In this document: one piece after another, positions 1 to 11,800 of the stretch | Numbering within the stretch: position 1 is the stretch's first letter | Layout: each line of letters starts with the position of its first letter | Assembly (NCBI GenBank): GCA_035772405.1 | Contig: JAYKKM010000253.1 | Coordinates: 1,407,001 to 1,471,000 of the forward strand | Length of the DNA: 64,000 bases | DNA from: Chrysogorgia sp. JL179-B06 | Lineage: Eukaryota; Cnidaria; Anthozoa; Scleralcyonacea; Chrysogorgiidae | Direction of reading: 5' to 3' | The notes under the pieces: generated by a model | What the model was told of the DNA's origin: nothing | Seen by the model: only the letters and a program-made list of their open reading frames with translations | Databases searched by the model: none | Position numbers and translations under genes: made by a program

Positions 1-831
1 GGCAAATCAGACGAGAATGCACCAGCTAATTTACAGGTATGCCACAAATAATAAGTTAAAATAATTACAACGAAATCGTAAAAAATATATGCATAAAATT
101 CCACTCGTGTTATATGCATAAAATTACAATGAATGGAATATAATTACAACTATGAATGAAATTAATGAACTTAATCTGTAGTATTGTAAAATTCATTAAT
201 AATTCATGTTGAAAATTGAAAGGAAATTAATATTTAATCAGCATCTTTAACACAGGATAAAACATTGATTAATAAAACATCAATGTTTTATCAAAGTTAA
301 CTTGCTCAAATTGAGCTTTTTCGGAGTTATAATAATTTGTTTGTACCGTTTCTACAACTTCCAAACAAAGTATGTACAAATAAACATCGGCCACTCATGT
401 TTTAACTACTACACAAATACCATTGATGTATAACTTCAGTAAATTATTATAAGAAATTATTAACCATCTACAATAGACCTTTTCAAGTTTTTTTCAAAAT
501 CATTGGGGCGAGCGCGTTCCTTGGCATACTATTTATCTTAAAAATATAGGTATGCTCAGACGTACATGTATCTGCGGTAATAATTTTATTATTTATTTAA
601 TTAATAATTTTTAGGAAGCGTATGCATATATGATGAGAATAATCTTTAATGAGGATACCAACTTCACCCGAGGGTGATTTACAGAAGGGTCCTACCATAA
701 GACTAAGATAGATAAATTCATTAACAGATAATAAACTAATAAAATACAAGAAACAAAATTAGATAATGTATACATAGATAGTAATGTACTTAGATAATAA
801 AGAACAAAGTAGAGACAGTGGACAAATCTTT
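1..831. other. AT-rich intron sequence, no gene seen
   Basis: AT-rich non-coding DNA inside or beyond the CSDE1 host gene. No exon with cold-shock homology, RNA gene or recognisable mobile element was seen. A short self-complementary run of the type CATCAATGTTTTATC lies around 260-295. Confidence 0.4.
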
Positions 832-1060
832 TCAAAGATTTACTTTTTGTGTTCTTGTGGTTAAATGATTTCGAAACCAGTCTAGACTACATGTACCATT
901 TCTTATTTCGTAATGTTCAAGCTTATGAAGAAGATAGTTGTGATTTACAACATTAAATTTTACATTTATAAAAACTGATCCAGTAAATTGTTGTTTATCC
1001 ATGCGTTCAAGTATTTTGTCAATCATATAGACCACGGTGGTTTCAGTCGAGTGTTGCCCT
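832..1060 (-). pseudogene. LINE reverse transcriptase fragment (fingers part), inverted
   Basis: The minus-strand frame reads in the style of the RT fingers/palm start of non-LTR retrotransposons: a STETTVVYMIDKILE-like stretch, a GSVFINVKFNVVNHNYLL run equivalent to the usual 'vFiDfkkAFDtVnHdiLl', then LDWFRNHLTTRTQ. The catalytic first aspartate of motif A appears replaced (VKF-N for k-AFD), so it is degenerate. The next part of the same RT (the YADD motif) follows on the opposite strand at about 1110-1620, separated by a short foldback sequence. A dead, rearranged LINE copy is the best reading. Confidence 0.65.
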
Positions 1061-1125
1061 CGTTGTCTATGAGCAGATAGTCAACTCGACTATCTGCACA
1101 TTGACAGCTCGGGCTCTTTGTCTAA
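1053..1125. repeat. Short foldback sequence between the two LINE halves
   Basis: The sequence around TGTCTATGAGCAGATAGT is followed by its approximate reverse complement and TTTGTCTAATTGTTA. A longer relative lies at 50198-50297. It sits exactly at the switch of orientation of the RT fragments. Confidence 0.5.
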
Positions 1126-1620
1126 TTGTTAAATATGCTGATGACACGAATTTAACTTACTGTGATTGTGATATTTCTGAAATGATGAATAACGATCTTG
1201 AGTCCTTTACCGACTTTACCGCATTACATTTATACAAACTTACATTAAATGTTTTAAAATATGAATTTATGTTGGTTGGATCAAGACAAAGAATTTCAAC
1301 TCTCACCAATAATCTAGACCTATAATCAATTAATGGCATTTCCTTGAAAAGAGCAGATGAAAAAGGTGTTTAGGTCTTAACATCGATGAAAATATGACCT
1401 GGAAATGTCTATAGATAGTATTAAAGCGAAATTAGTTACAAATTTAAATATTATTAAGCGAGTAAAACCCAATTTGAACCAAGATCATCTTGTTGATATT
1501 TGTAAATCTATTGTGGAGCCCTATTTTTATTAGTTGTTTGATGTGGGATGACATTAATGAATCACTTACTACAGAACTTCAAAGACTACAAAACCGCGCT
1601 GCTGGTATCATCAATGGTCC
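1110..1620 (+). pseudogene. LINE reverse transcriptase fragment (palm part, YADD)
   Basis: The plus-strand frame contains KYADDTNL, the RT catalytic YADD box, followed by an L-x-L-N-x-x-K-Y-E-F-M-L-V-G-S stretch typical of the region after it in CR1-type LINEs. The frame is broken by stops after about residue 74, and homologous-looking text continues in other frames to about 1620 (for example 'LQRLQNRAAGII' in the 1577-1612 region). Together with 832-1060 it makes a rearranged, inactive LINE. Confidence 0.65.
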
Positions 1621-2020
1621 ATTATTATGTGTGTACCAGTTATGTATTAGTTGAGCTGGGGTGGTCTTCATGGGTCGCCACCTACCTATACTATCAAGTT
1701 TTGTGATTGGTTGATTAAAACAATAAAACAATAGAATCAACCACAAAGAAACCAATGTCCTAACCCTAACCATCTTTGTTCCATATAGCCAATGACAAAA
1801 CCTGTTTATTTTAGGTACGTGGAAATTATTTTTTCATATGTTCTTTCAAATGGTTGCCACAGTTAATTGTTATATTGTAGGGTATTAAAAATTGATTATG
1901 TGGAATGTTGCTACCGAAAACGAAAACCATAACTCCAGAGGGCTTAAATAAAAGAAAAATGTGCATTAAGCCCATGGGGATGAATGGTTCCAAGTTTGAA
2001 AATGATAAAAATATCCTTAC

Positions 2021-2128
2021 ATCGCCTTTCACGGACTCCACATAAGCCTTGAGTCGTTCACGTTTGGTAGTGATCTCGACAGCAAACGTTTTATCCGATG
2101 CTTCCATACAGCCAATACGAAACTGGAC
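2021..2128 (-). CDS. CSDE1: CSDE1/UNR exon (C-terminal region)
   Basis: Minus-strand exon of 36 codons bounded by an AG acceptor (tttag) and a GTAAGG donor. It reads VQFRIGCMEASDKTFAVEI followed by TTKRERLKAYVESVKGD. This corresponds to the end of one cold-shock domain and the start of the last one in CSDE1 (vertebrate protein: VKFQL...AYNITPLRRATVECVKD). Phase 0 at both ends, in frame with 2396-2548. The final exons are not in the window or were not found. Confidence 0.88.
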
Positions 2129-2395
2129 CTAAAGCAACATGAACAATATTACGACAATGCAATAAAGTGCTTATCAAAACAGTGGTCTGTGCAAAGGATC
2201 AGAAATATCATACTGATCTTCTTCATCATCACCACCACCATGACCAGCACCACCACCGCAATAATAATCGCATCACAACCACCACCATCATCCAATTCAC
2301 CACGATCTACAACCGTCACCATGTTTCCATTTAAACCAAAACCACCTTTCGCTTATAAATAATAAATTAAAGTAAAAATCCTAAACAACAGAAAC

Positions 2396-2548
2396 CTTCT
2401 CTCCATGTTGTAACATTGTTTTCTTGTCCACCAAACCAGTAATCCCGTACGGAATTTCAGAATTAGCAGCACTCTCGTTCACTTCGTCGTCGCTATTATC
2501 ACCATCATATATTTCAACAAATTCGATCAAGCCCTGATAATCCAGTTG
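2396..2548 (-). CDS. CSDE1: CSDE1/UNR exon
   Basis: Minus-strand exon of 51 codons, acceptor ttcag, donor GTTTCT (weak but in frame with the next exon). It reads YQGLIEFVEIYDGD and ends PYGITGLVDKKTMLQHGEK, matching the CSDE1 segment TEYQGMIEIVE...YPFGIVGMANKGDCLQKGES. It carries an acidic insert (DNSDDEVNES) relative to vertebrates. Confidence 0.9.
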
Positions 2549-3012
2549 CTGAATGAAAAACAAAACATATTTCAGAGACATATTGCAACGGGGCTTGAGA
2601 CCCGTACACACGATAGCATATTACAAGCAACATTGGACGCAATGAGCGAGAATTTCACCAAAATTAGAACTTTAGATTTGAGTGCAAGTACGAATTATAA
2701 AACAACATTTTGAAAACTTGCGCACTGATTGACTAAGAGCCATGATTCTGTAACTGTATGTAAACATGGATTTTTCCCGCCATTTATATAAAATGGACTG
2801 CAAGACGAACCTTTGCTCACAAACAGCTAAAATGTCGATAAATATGTTCTGACAAGATGAAAAACGACAGGATTGGATGCTTTTCTTCACAGTTAAGAGC
2901 GTTTATTATCATTTTAGCAGCCGACGACGCTGTCTAGCGTGAGTAAGGAGAATGTATATTTTCATCATTTTAATAAAAGAGTCTTATTACTTATTTCCTC
3001 AGTGTTATGTTA

Positions 3013-3205
3013 TAAAAGAAATAGAAAACATTTTCCGTGTTTACATATAGTTATAGAAACACTCGTAAAAGTTTGGGAGAACTCGAAATAGCGTGGAAAC
3101 ACTCGCCCTGCGGGCTCGTGTTCCCACTAATTTCTCGTTCTTCCAAACTTCCACTCGTGTTTCTATAACTATATGTAAACACGGAAAATGTTTTCTATTT
3201 CTTAA
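3013..3205. repeat. Foldback (palindromic) repeat
   Basis: Arms beginning with AAATAGAAAACATTTTCCG (near 3020) and ending with its reverse complement (near 3200) enclose a short centre with CGCCCTGCGGGCTCG. The structure is a near-perfect hairpin of the MITE/foldback type, with no coding potential. Confidence 0.7.
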
Positions 3206-3380
3206 ACAGTGATTTTGGCGCCATTTTCTTTCGCCACCTTATGATGTGATTAAGTCACGATAAATTTCTGTGAAGGTGGCGAGAGCAAAATGGCGGAATA
3301 AAATTCCATCAACAGAATCGAGTTCCACTTTAACAACATTGCAAGCAACGATTTCGATTTCAACGTTAGGGCCACAATCT

Positions 3381-3967
3381 GCAATACAGTAAACACCCGC
3401 TATGAAGAACCTACATTTTTCCAAACCAGCCTGGGATAGGTTCTTATATATTTGATATCTAACAACAAATCAGGGTGTTAGGTTCTTATAAATTAGTTTG
3501 TAATTATTTTACCATGCAAAAAACTGGAGAAAGACAACTCAATAAACCATAAAGCCACAATTCAATAACTGATAAACACTTATATCAGCCTAGTTAATTT
3601 CATCCATATCATCTCACAGTACTTTCAGTTTTCTTTGTAGATGATAAGAGTATAAGACTAGTATATAACAATATTAAGGTACATCTTCCTTAACACTGAA
3701 CAGTTCTATCACTGCTACAGCTCATAGCAGTACACTGTTACATGACTGACATGCTGTTGGTGTTCCCACTTCCACAGTGTAGATTATATCTAAAAAAAAT
3801 TAGGACTTTGCTACAGTGGAATTATAAATTGATTTTGTGACATATAAGAACCTATTTCAAATATCAGGCTCAAACAGGTTCTTATTGAGAGGGGCACAAA
3901 ATCCCTAATTTCAGCCTGAGGTTCTTATAGGTGGAAGGTTCTTCATAGCGGGTGTTTACTGTATTGC
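3381..3967. mobile_element. Non-autonomous inverted-repeat element (MITE-like)
   Basis: Starts GCAATACAGTAAACACCCGC and ends with the exact reverse complement GCGGGTGTTTACTGTATTGC. GGTTCTTATA-type sub-repeats lie inside on both strands. No transposase frame. A related sequence (ACAGTAAAAACCCGCGTATAAGAACC) is at the right edge of the window, near 63941-63975. I did not see a convincing target-site duplication. Confidence 0.7.
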
Positions 3968-4016
3968 ACGCAATGTTATGTTTTAAGGTGACTAAATACC
4001 CGGGGACTATACATAC

Positions 4017-4079
4017 CTGTGGGTCAGCACGGCGCAAAGGACGTACAATCGTGCCTTCGTATACATCCGAGATGACGGT
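4017..4079 (-). CDS. CSDE1: CSDE1/UNR exon (3' neighbour of the Polinton-bearing intron)
   Basis: Minus-strand exon of 21 codons, acceptor ttttag and donor GTATGT. It reads YEGTIVRPLRRADPQ, the equivalent of the CSDE1 sequence YSGKVIRPLRSVDPTQ, and joins in frame to QLDYQGLIEF in the next exon. The exon before it in the gene is at 26839-26965, so the whole Polinton lies in the intron between them. Confidence 0.9.
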
Positions 4080-4202
4080 CTAAAAGATAGTGAGAGCAAT
4101 AAGTAGTGCCTGTTCTTATACTAAAATAAAATACAGTTTTCTTCTGCTAAGTTTTAACCGCATAAAGTGTGAATCGTTTTGATGTAGAAAACAGTGGGAA
4201 CA

Positions 4203-4617
4203 ATGTGTCCAGCGGCGGGCAACCAAATTTATTCTGAACTATCCACCGGAATTGTCATACGCCGAAAGATTGACCAAAACAAACCTCATCCCACTAGAGT
4301 TTCGTAGAGAGATCTCCGACTTGTCATTAATCTTCAAATCTAGAAAGGGTCTCATCTCTACCGACGTTAACAATTATTGAAGCACTTTTGAAACAAAATA
4401 CAAATCTCGAAATTATGATCCTAATAACTTTAATTTAGTTATAAAACATAAACAGGACTACTTCCGGAAATCGTTTTTTATTAGGTCAGCTGAACTGTGG
4501 AACACTCTCCCATCTAGTCTCAAATCCTACAATTCTCTCGCTCTATTTAAGTCTAGTCTCCACAAAATGCACTCTATCAAACTACCTGCCTATAGCCCCC
4601 CTGGCTATGTCCAATAA
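4203..4617 (+). pseudogene. LINE ORF2 C-terminal fragment
   Basis: The frame begins with RRATKFILN and continues through SYAERLTKTNLIPLEFRRE and FFIRSAELWNTLPSSLKS, the usual tail of CR1/L2-type LINE proteins (RAxkxIl..., LpLxxRR..., F...R....WN.LP..l). One in-frame stop (TGA after an NNY triplet run near 4376) breaks it. A 5'-truncated dead retroelement. Confidence 0.7.
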
Positions 4618-6180
4618 GTCCCCCTGGCTATGTCAATTAAGGGGTCAGGTGTCAATTGGGACGTAAATCCTGTTTCTTTCTCCTGTCACACCTGTCTTAT
4701 TCGTTGTATTTGTATGCACTTTTTGTATTAATAGTAACTTGTAAATATACTGTGACAAATTCATTGAACTAAACTAAACTTGTCAACAAGGATTATTATT
4801 ATGCAATTTGATTGGTTTGACAATCGCTTGTTCGTCAAAATAGCTCGAAATAAAGATGGCGGCGGCAAATTTACAGAGGAAACGACAGAACTCCATATTA
4901 AGAAAATTGCTTTAACTCAAAATAGAGTAGCTCGTGTAATGTTAGAGCTTACAGATAATTGTTACCAATAATACCATGGTAAGGAGATGTTACCAACAAG
5001 TTTATCAGCCTATAGCTGTAATGTGTTTTTAACCCTCGTTAAATAAAGTTAGTATTACTATTATTATTATTTATTTATTATTTATTATTACTTGGGCTAC
5101 CTGTGGTAGCACCAAGTCTTAAAACAGGCTTCGTTATTTTTGTTATTTTTCCTGGGGTTCCACAAAATTGCAAAATTGCGCAATAACTCGACCCAGTGTC
5201 TTCACCCTTGCCTCATTTACGAGACCTGTAAACCCGCAAACTGATGCAAAGATTCTCTCCAGGATAACAACACGGAAAGAACTCGCAGAACCGTGGACGA
5301 AACGTCAACATGACAACATATTATATAGTCGTTGCAAGCGAATATTTTAAGCGAGTTCGAACTTTCGGTTTATTGACAATGAATCGCAGTTGGAAAAGTT
5401 TACCGAGACCTGTAAACCCTCAAACCATTGCAAAGATTCTCTCCAAGATGAGAGAAACACAGATGAGAGATCAATCATGAAGACGGAATGGACAGCCGAA
5501 GGACAGGGAAATATTATATTATGTTGTGTTGACATTTATCCCGTGAAACTCCGTAATATTAATCATTATGAAACGTTGTTTTTTTGTCCGATTTAAATCA
5601 ATTCTATATCGAAATGATCACTTGAATCTGGCGAATCGAACGATGTAGGTTTCGTCTACTTAAAATGAGAAGATCAGATGTTATATGAGAAAATGCGTAA
5701 GCGATTAAAGCGAGACTCGTCTTTAAAATCAAAGGACATGGCTTCAAGATCTATTCGTCGTTTACCCGATGATTTAATGCTTTTATGTCCATTAAACCGA
5801 TGTAATTTCGTGACAGATATGTTTCGTATACCTTGCCGTTGATTTTTATATACATTTTGACACATGAAGACCTTCAATCGAACAGATATTAGAAAAATAG
5901 CATTGCCGGTTATCCTGCGTGTAGACGCCTGATTTTTCTTCGTCCTCATTTCTAGCCCAACTTGCTTCTAAAAGTTCCCACTTTAAACGAGCGCTGCACA
6001 ATGCCTTCAGTGCCTGATTACAGAAATCAATGCATTAAAAATTATCCTTTGTAATATAAGACAAGTGAGCGGGTTTTCTAATTCCAACTGTCTAACATAA
6101 GCGTCCCCCTAAAAGTAGCCCGAGTTAACGCCTAGCGGGCGTCTTGTTTATTATTATTTATTATTATTAATTATTAATTA
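4618..6180. other. Intron sequence without recognisable genes
   Basis: Contains short TTATTATT runs around 5045-5090 and a repeated phrase (GAGACCTGTAAACC, about 5220 and 5405), but no exon with homology that I recognise and no clear element borders. Confidence 0.4.
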
Positions 6181-6198
6181 TTGTTAATTATTATTAAT

Positions 6199-6207
6199 TA
6201 TCATCAC

Positions 6208-6291
<84 letters not shown>

Positions 6292-6320
6292 TATCATCAT
6301 CATTATTATTATTATCATTA
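6199..6320. repeat. (CAT)n microsatellite
   Basis: An uninterrupted CAT/ATC trinucleotide run of about 100 bp, then imperfect TTATCATCATTATT copies. One frame reads as polyhistidine, which is an artefact of the repeat. Confidence 0.95.
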
Positions 6321-6469
6321 TCATGACAAGAGAACAAACTTCAGAATAATCTGGTTCTCCAAGGCTCCTTCTCTAACGTCATCAAGTTCTCACTGTCGAA
6401 ATTAAACGGCATATGGTCTAAATCCCAATCAAACCTCCCAAAGAACATTTATAACTTCGAGTGCTAATA

Positions 6470-7625
6470 TCGACCGGCGTTTAGTCCCTTATCACGGGAT
6501 GCTTGCCAGGGCAAAGATCAACGGCGTCCGCGCGACATCGGAAAATTTGGTCCTGGTAACTAGATACTCAGCATTTGAATTAATATTGAAATTGCAACCG
6601 TCACATGATTGCGAATGCAAAAATTGAAACGATTCAAAGGCTTTTTTTCCAAAAGAGACAGTTTTTTGAGGAAATAGAAATCCGAATCCGAATATGTATT
6701 TTGATTCGCTAATTCCAAATCTGTTTTCAGAATTGAAAACGGTTATATATTGATCGAGATAACGTTCAAAATAATATACGACGAAGTGACCAGCTTGCCT
6801 TATAGCCGACTAATTTCTAAGTACATAAACCGTTTTTACGAAGGGTACTCACGTTCTCGTAATATAGTAAACACGTTTATAAAATAACATGTATGCTACG
6901 CAGGCTCTGATTGGTCAATACCCGTGTTTGGATCAGGCTATCCAAACACGGAAATTTCCCGCCAAAAATTTCCTTAAGTTTTTCTGCTCATTCTCTTGTA
7001 TTATTTTATAAAAGAAATACCTAATGGTTTTTCCGTGTTTGGATACTGTTATCCAAACACTTGGGAAGTTGCTCGACTTTCGAAAAGCTAAAAAACACTC
7101 GCCTAGCGGCTCGTATTTTTTTACGCTTTCCTCCAGTCTCGCAACTTCCCGCGTGTTTGGATCACAGTATCCAAACACGGAAACCATTAGGTATTTCTTT
7201 AATGTTATGCATGTTGACTCGCTAATTCCAAATGTGTTTTCAGAGTTTAAATTGGTTAAATATTGGCAGAGATAACGTTCAAACATTTCTTCGACGAAAC
7301 GGGCTTTTTCAAATTGTGAATTTTTGCAAAACACAAATACACGGCCACGGCGTGCGAGGTCTGGGCACCATGGATGGAGAGATTCCCGTAGTGGGGGGGT
7401 GTTTTCAGAGTTTAAATTGGTTAAATATTGGCAGAGATAACGTTCAAACATTTCTTCGACGAAACGGGCTTTTTCAAATTGTGAATTTTTGCAAAACACA
7501 AATACACGGCCACGGCGTGCGAGGTCTGGGCACCATGGATGGAGAAATTCCCGTAGTGGGGGGGTGGGGGGTGGGGGGGGGGGGTGGTTAGAAAAGGCGG
7601 GCGAGGGGATTATTGCGAATTCGTA
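6470..7625. repeat. Interspersed repeat with internal tandem units
   Basis: Begins near CGACCGGCGTTTAGTCCC and ends near GGGGATTATTGCGAATTCG. The same termini and internal GATTTGGAATTAGCGAG-type units reappear in reverse order at 62280-63295, and the edge sequences also at 43125-43205. Inside, a 168-bp unit occurs twice in tandem (7231-7398 and 7399-7566). A long poly-G tract (about 7559-7585) closes it. Open frames here are duplicated repeat sequence, not genes. Confidence 0.6.
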
Positions 7626-7659
7626 TTTCTAGTATATATATAAAGAATTTCAATAAAGT

Positions 7660-8204
7660 TTCCATTATTATAACACTATTATAACACATTTACTTCTCTG
7701 AAAAAGTAATTATTACAATTACAAACTACTTTTTTCCAAAAGTAATTAATTACCAATTACTAATTACCTGTCAAAAAGTAATTAATTACCAATTACTTTT
7801 AAAATTACTTTTTATGTAACTTGTTCCAATACTAAAACATAAAATTATTATTTTTTTATTATTAAATATATCTTTATAGAATCTTAATAGAATTACAAAG
7901 TGTACTGAACTTCACTACGCGGGAAACAGGAAATACGTCCATAATACACTAATACATGAAGTATTGTACATGGTCGTTCGCTCACGTCGCTTATTGGTAA
8001 CATTACAGGCTCATTTTAACGAAATAAAATATTCATCACTGTTTTTAAAGTTCAGACTACGAGGACTTTTGATGTTTTACAAAAATGTTTTACAAAATAT
8101 ACGCGAAATAATGCTGTAGGACTGGCTGAAATAAAAGTGAGAACACTGAGAAGTAATGTAACGTTACTTTAGGGGAATTTTACTCGTTACCTACAAAATG
8201 TAAT
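7660..8204. repeat. AT-rich element interrupted by the Polinton (left part)
   Basis: Rich in GTAATTAATTACC motifs. The same motif style resumes immediately right of the Polinton (25784-25890), so the two pieces appear to be one older repeat split by the insertion. No transposase frame seen. The copy of TGTAAT at 8199-8204 is the left target-site duplication. Confidence 0.55.
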
Positions 8205-8666
8205 AGTAGTATAGTAAGTAGGGCTGCGAGCTCAATCGACCTCAAATGTGAATATAAACACCAAAACATCACCAAATTTGACCAAGTCACGACTCGACAA
8301 ATTTGGCGATGTTTTGGTGTTTATATTAACGTTTGAGGTCGAATAAGCTCGCAACCCTACTTACTATACTACTACAGCGATCATTCGTCAATCTAGACAC
8401 CCTTCGCGCGTTCTCTACTAAATTGATGTCAAACACACGCGAGACTAGCGAAACAATACCAAATTTATACTAAATAGCGACTCTCGCTAAATTTGACACC
8501 ATTTCAGCCATATTTAAAAAAATAGAGAGCGTCGTTTCAAAATTCTCACAAATTACATTTAGGAAAAAATAGAAAGTGTCATTTCAACATTTTCGCGTGT
8601 TAAAAAAATAAAATGTGGTACGAGCCCACTCTCACATATTAAAAAAATAGAAAGTGTCATTTCAAC
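8205..8666 (+). repeat. Left terminal inverted repeat of the Polinton
   Basis: Starts AGTAGTATAGTAAGTAGGG and matches the reverse complement of 25323-25783. By eye there are two differences: C at 8223 against T, and one extra A in an A-run near 8641. The outer 169 nt are a palindrome (arms 8205-8280 and 8298-8373, loop about 17 nt). The inner part holds repeated AAAAAATAGAAAGTGTCATT-type units. Confidence 0.96.
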
Positions 8667-8815
8667 CGACGCGTTCTGCTGTTGTCTCAATTCACACGCG
8701 AAAAAAACCACCAGATTTTGACTCTAGTGGTGATGTTTATCCAAATGGATAGCGAAATGGCGCTCTTTTGATTGGCTAACAACATTGACTAACAAATAGC
8801 CAGTCGTTTTGCGAA
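8667..8815. other. Spacer between left TIR and PolB stop
   Basis: 149 bp with no frame of note. It is unlike the corresponding right-hand spacer, although just inside it (8815-8840) sequence similarity to the right end resumes. Confidence 0.6.
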
Positions 8816-11800
8816 TTAGTCCGTTTGCTCACTGTTTTCAGTGGTGTCTCTCACTACAATGTTTTTGTGACCATATGCGTAGGAGTCAATACCATTTTCT
8901 AAAAGGTATCGTTTATCATCAAAACAGGATAGCGACACTTTATTAATTTCGTAACTACCGAGCTGATGTTTGACACTTCTAATGGTCTTCATTGTGTGTC
9001 GCAATTGTTTCTGCTCAAGTAACACGCTTTTGTAATCTTCGTGTCTGATTACCTTTTTAATTATATTTTTTCTAATACCTTTAGCGGTTTTCCCGCCACC
9101 TCCACCCTCTTTCAAATAGCTGTACATTTTACTGCGCAACCCAACGAACTCGACAATTGGCGTCCCAGCGCACTCGTCCTTCATCTTCCCAATAACTTTC
9201 TTATTCTCTCTAAAAAAGAATGGGCTGTCTGCAGGATAGTCGCTATTGTCAAACTTTTCGCACTCCATCATAAAGTTGGAATAAACGTCATCAGTTTTGA
9301 TTGAGTACAACAGACTGTCAGTGTCAGTGAAGTGTAATCTACAGGTGTCGCTAGAGTACTTTTTCATAATATAATTGTAGTGAAAATTGTACATCAGCGT
9401 TTTACTCAAGTCTAGTATGCACATACCCACATATGCAGGTCTATTTAGTGTCAGCGTTTCTTTAACCTTATGGACAGCAACTAAGTTCTCGCTAAATATT
9501 TTGCAAGACACAAACGTCGGCTTCGAGACAAGCTTTTCTAATTTCTTCGCAGTGGTCACTAATCTTACGTCCACACGCTTCCTCAAGTTTTCCATCGTTT
9601 TTCCGAACACACTGTTGTTCATCAACTTGAAGAAGTCCTTCTCAAAAGCGTTCTTAGCCGCGGTTCTTTTGACTGTGTTAAAGTCGATGTACTTGCCTAG
9701 CCACTTGGACTGGTCAAACTGCAGGACCCTGTGAATCTTATTGATTTTTAATCCAAGATCCACGTACAACTGCAGATTTCCGTAGTGACACACATACTTT
9801 TTTTTGCCCATCAAATTAGTCACCAGCTTCTTCACACCACCAACACTCACGTTAAACTTATTTTTGATTTTCGTGCAGTACTCCGACAACATGTCAACGG
9901 TTATCTCCATCTTCTCGGGAGCCAACGGGTAATCGTTGTGTAGGTCATGCAAATGGGCTGGGTACTCCAAGTCGACCTCGAGCAGTAAACCTTTTTTACT
10001 ATTGTTGTGATAGTCGTGCAGATTAACTTTTTCTATTTCTTTCTCAGTCAACCACTTGAAGCCGCCCGTGGGTAGACTTCGACTCATCGCCCATCCGTAC
10101 AAATTGTTGGCGTCAAGGTACATCAAATACTTCGACTCTTGCGCTTTATCATACCCCTCCATGTACTTATTATTCGCCACGCCATGTCTGTTGCATATGT
10201 AGCTCACACCACCACGCATACCTAGTTCTACGAACTGGAACATGTCGATGTCGGACAATAACTCAAGCTCCACTCCAGTCATCTTCAGCATGGCGTCCCA
10301 AGCCAATCCAGGCGATGTGAAATAATGGCAAGGGTCTAATTTATACTCGCGATGGCATGTCTCTCTAAAGTTCTCAAAAACGTCAGCGAGCAAGAGCACA
10401 TCGCTTTTCAAATACAGGTCGTGGTACCCACCCATATTTTTAACGTCGAAGTAGTCCCACACATCGATGGCGCGCTCGTGCATTTCTTCCGTGATGTGCT
10501 CATCGTTCAGAACGCTGTAGAAATCTTTTTTGGAGGGTAGCTCGCGCTCGTCGAATTTTTCAAAGGAGTCCATATAATCGTAGGGATAGACCCCCTTTCT
10601 TGTCATAAGTGCCAACCCCTCGTCGCGAAACACTTCTGACGTGTACTTGAAAGCGTCCCTTGGTAGGTTCCTCACCAAGTTGTCTAGACCACTACTCATG
10701 AACTGAAAGCTGTCCAAAAATACTAAGTTTTTTCCAAGCATGAACGCCATGTACTTCTCCATGTTGTTCGGTATCACATTTATGTCTTGACCAAACTTGC
10801 CAATCTCCTGCATGATGAAATGGCTATCGTAGCCACGTAAGTTATGAAAGATCACAGGAATTTTATCAGTCAATCTAAAGTTCACGTTACACTGACGATG
10901 TGCAGACCCTCTGTACTTACCTGACACATGACAGTGGTCTCTCACTCTAACGTCAGCGCTAGTGTACTCAACACTGCAAATATGGCAACTTTTAGCCTCG
11001 TCAAAGTTCTTCTTATCGGCATTAGTCAGTATCATTTCTTTGTTAAAGTGACTCTCAGATGTCTCTTTACAATATTCGACAATTTCTAACATCTCCCCAA
11101 TGAACTTGTTGACTGCGTTTTCACCGCGATACACTTTTACTGGCTTACTGTACTCGTTATCGTAGCAACAAACCAGTTTATACCCGTAACCGCAGTCAAC
11201 GTGTCTCTGGTAAGCATTTGTGTAGCTACACTCGCTTGACAGCTTTGTTGTGTGCACCTTCTGTGTGATAGCCTCGAAGTCTGCGTACACCACAAATGGT
11301 ACATTTAATTGTCTGCTAAAATTCTCGTATTTTACTTTCGCGCCTTTTTGTGGCATTTTAATAGCTTGCTTCCCATTGATGACCAAACACACTTCAATAT
11401 GACTTTCAAGCACGTCCGCGCGGGTGAAACACTGCAAACAATACCTACAAAAGTGCTTTCTCGCCTTATACTTTGTCTGACGGTACATGAATTTGTTAAA
11501 ATCGCGAATGTACACATAATGCTTGTTGCCCACGTCATTAGTTATCAACAATAGGTCCATATGGTCAGGACACGTCTCCTTAGAAACGTACACAGGGAAT
11601 GGCTGCTTATTTTCGTACCCAAAAACATTAATGCTAATATCGTTTGCCTTTTCGATCTTGTTGTAGTCTTTGAGTGTGACTGGGAAGTCAATTCCGTCAT
11701 AATTCAGCTCACTGACATGTCTGACGTACTTTGACGTTCTGTCAGAGTTTTTTCCAACAGGAAATTTGTGTGCGAGGTGGCACCATCTAAAACACTCGTT

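Noticed and set aside
6181..6405. Polyhistidine open frame
   Set aside because: Translation of the (CAT)n microsatellite.
6933..7591. Open frames of 188 and 119 codons
   Set aside because: Both strands are open across a 168-bp tandem duplication in an interspersed repeat; no domain recognised.
9387..9734. Plus-strand frame of 115 codons within polB
   Set aside because: Shadow of the PolB coding sequence on the opposite strand, no domain.
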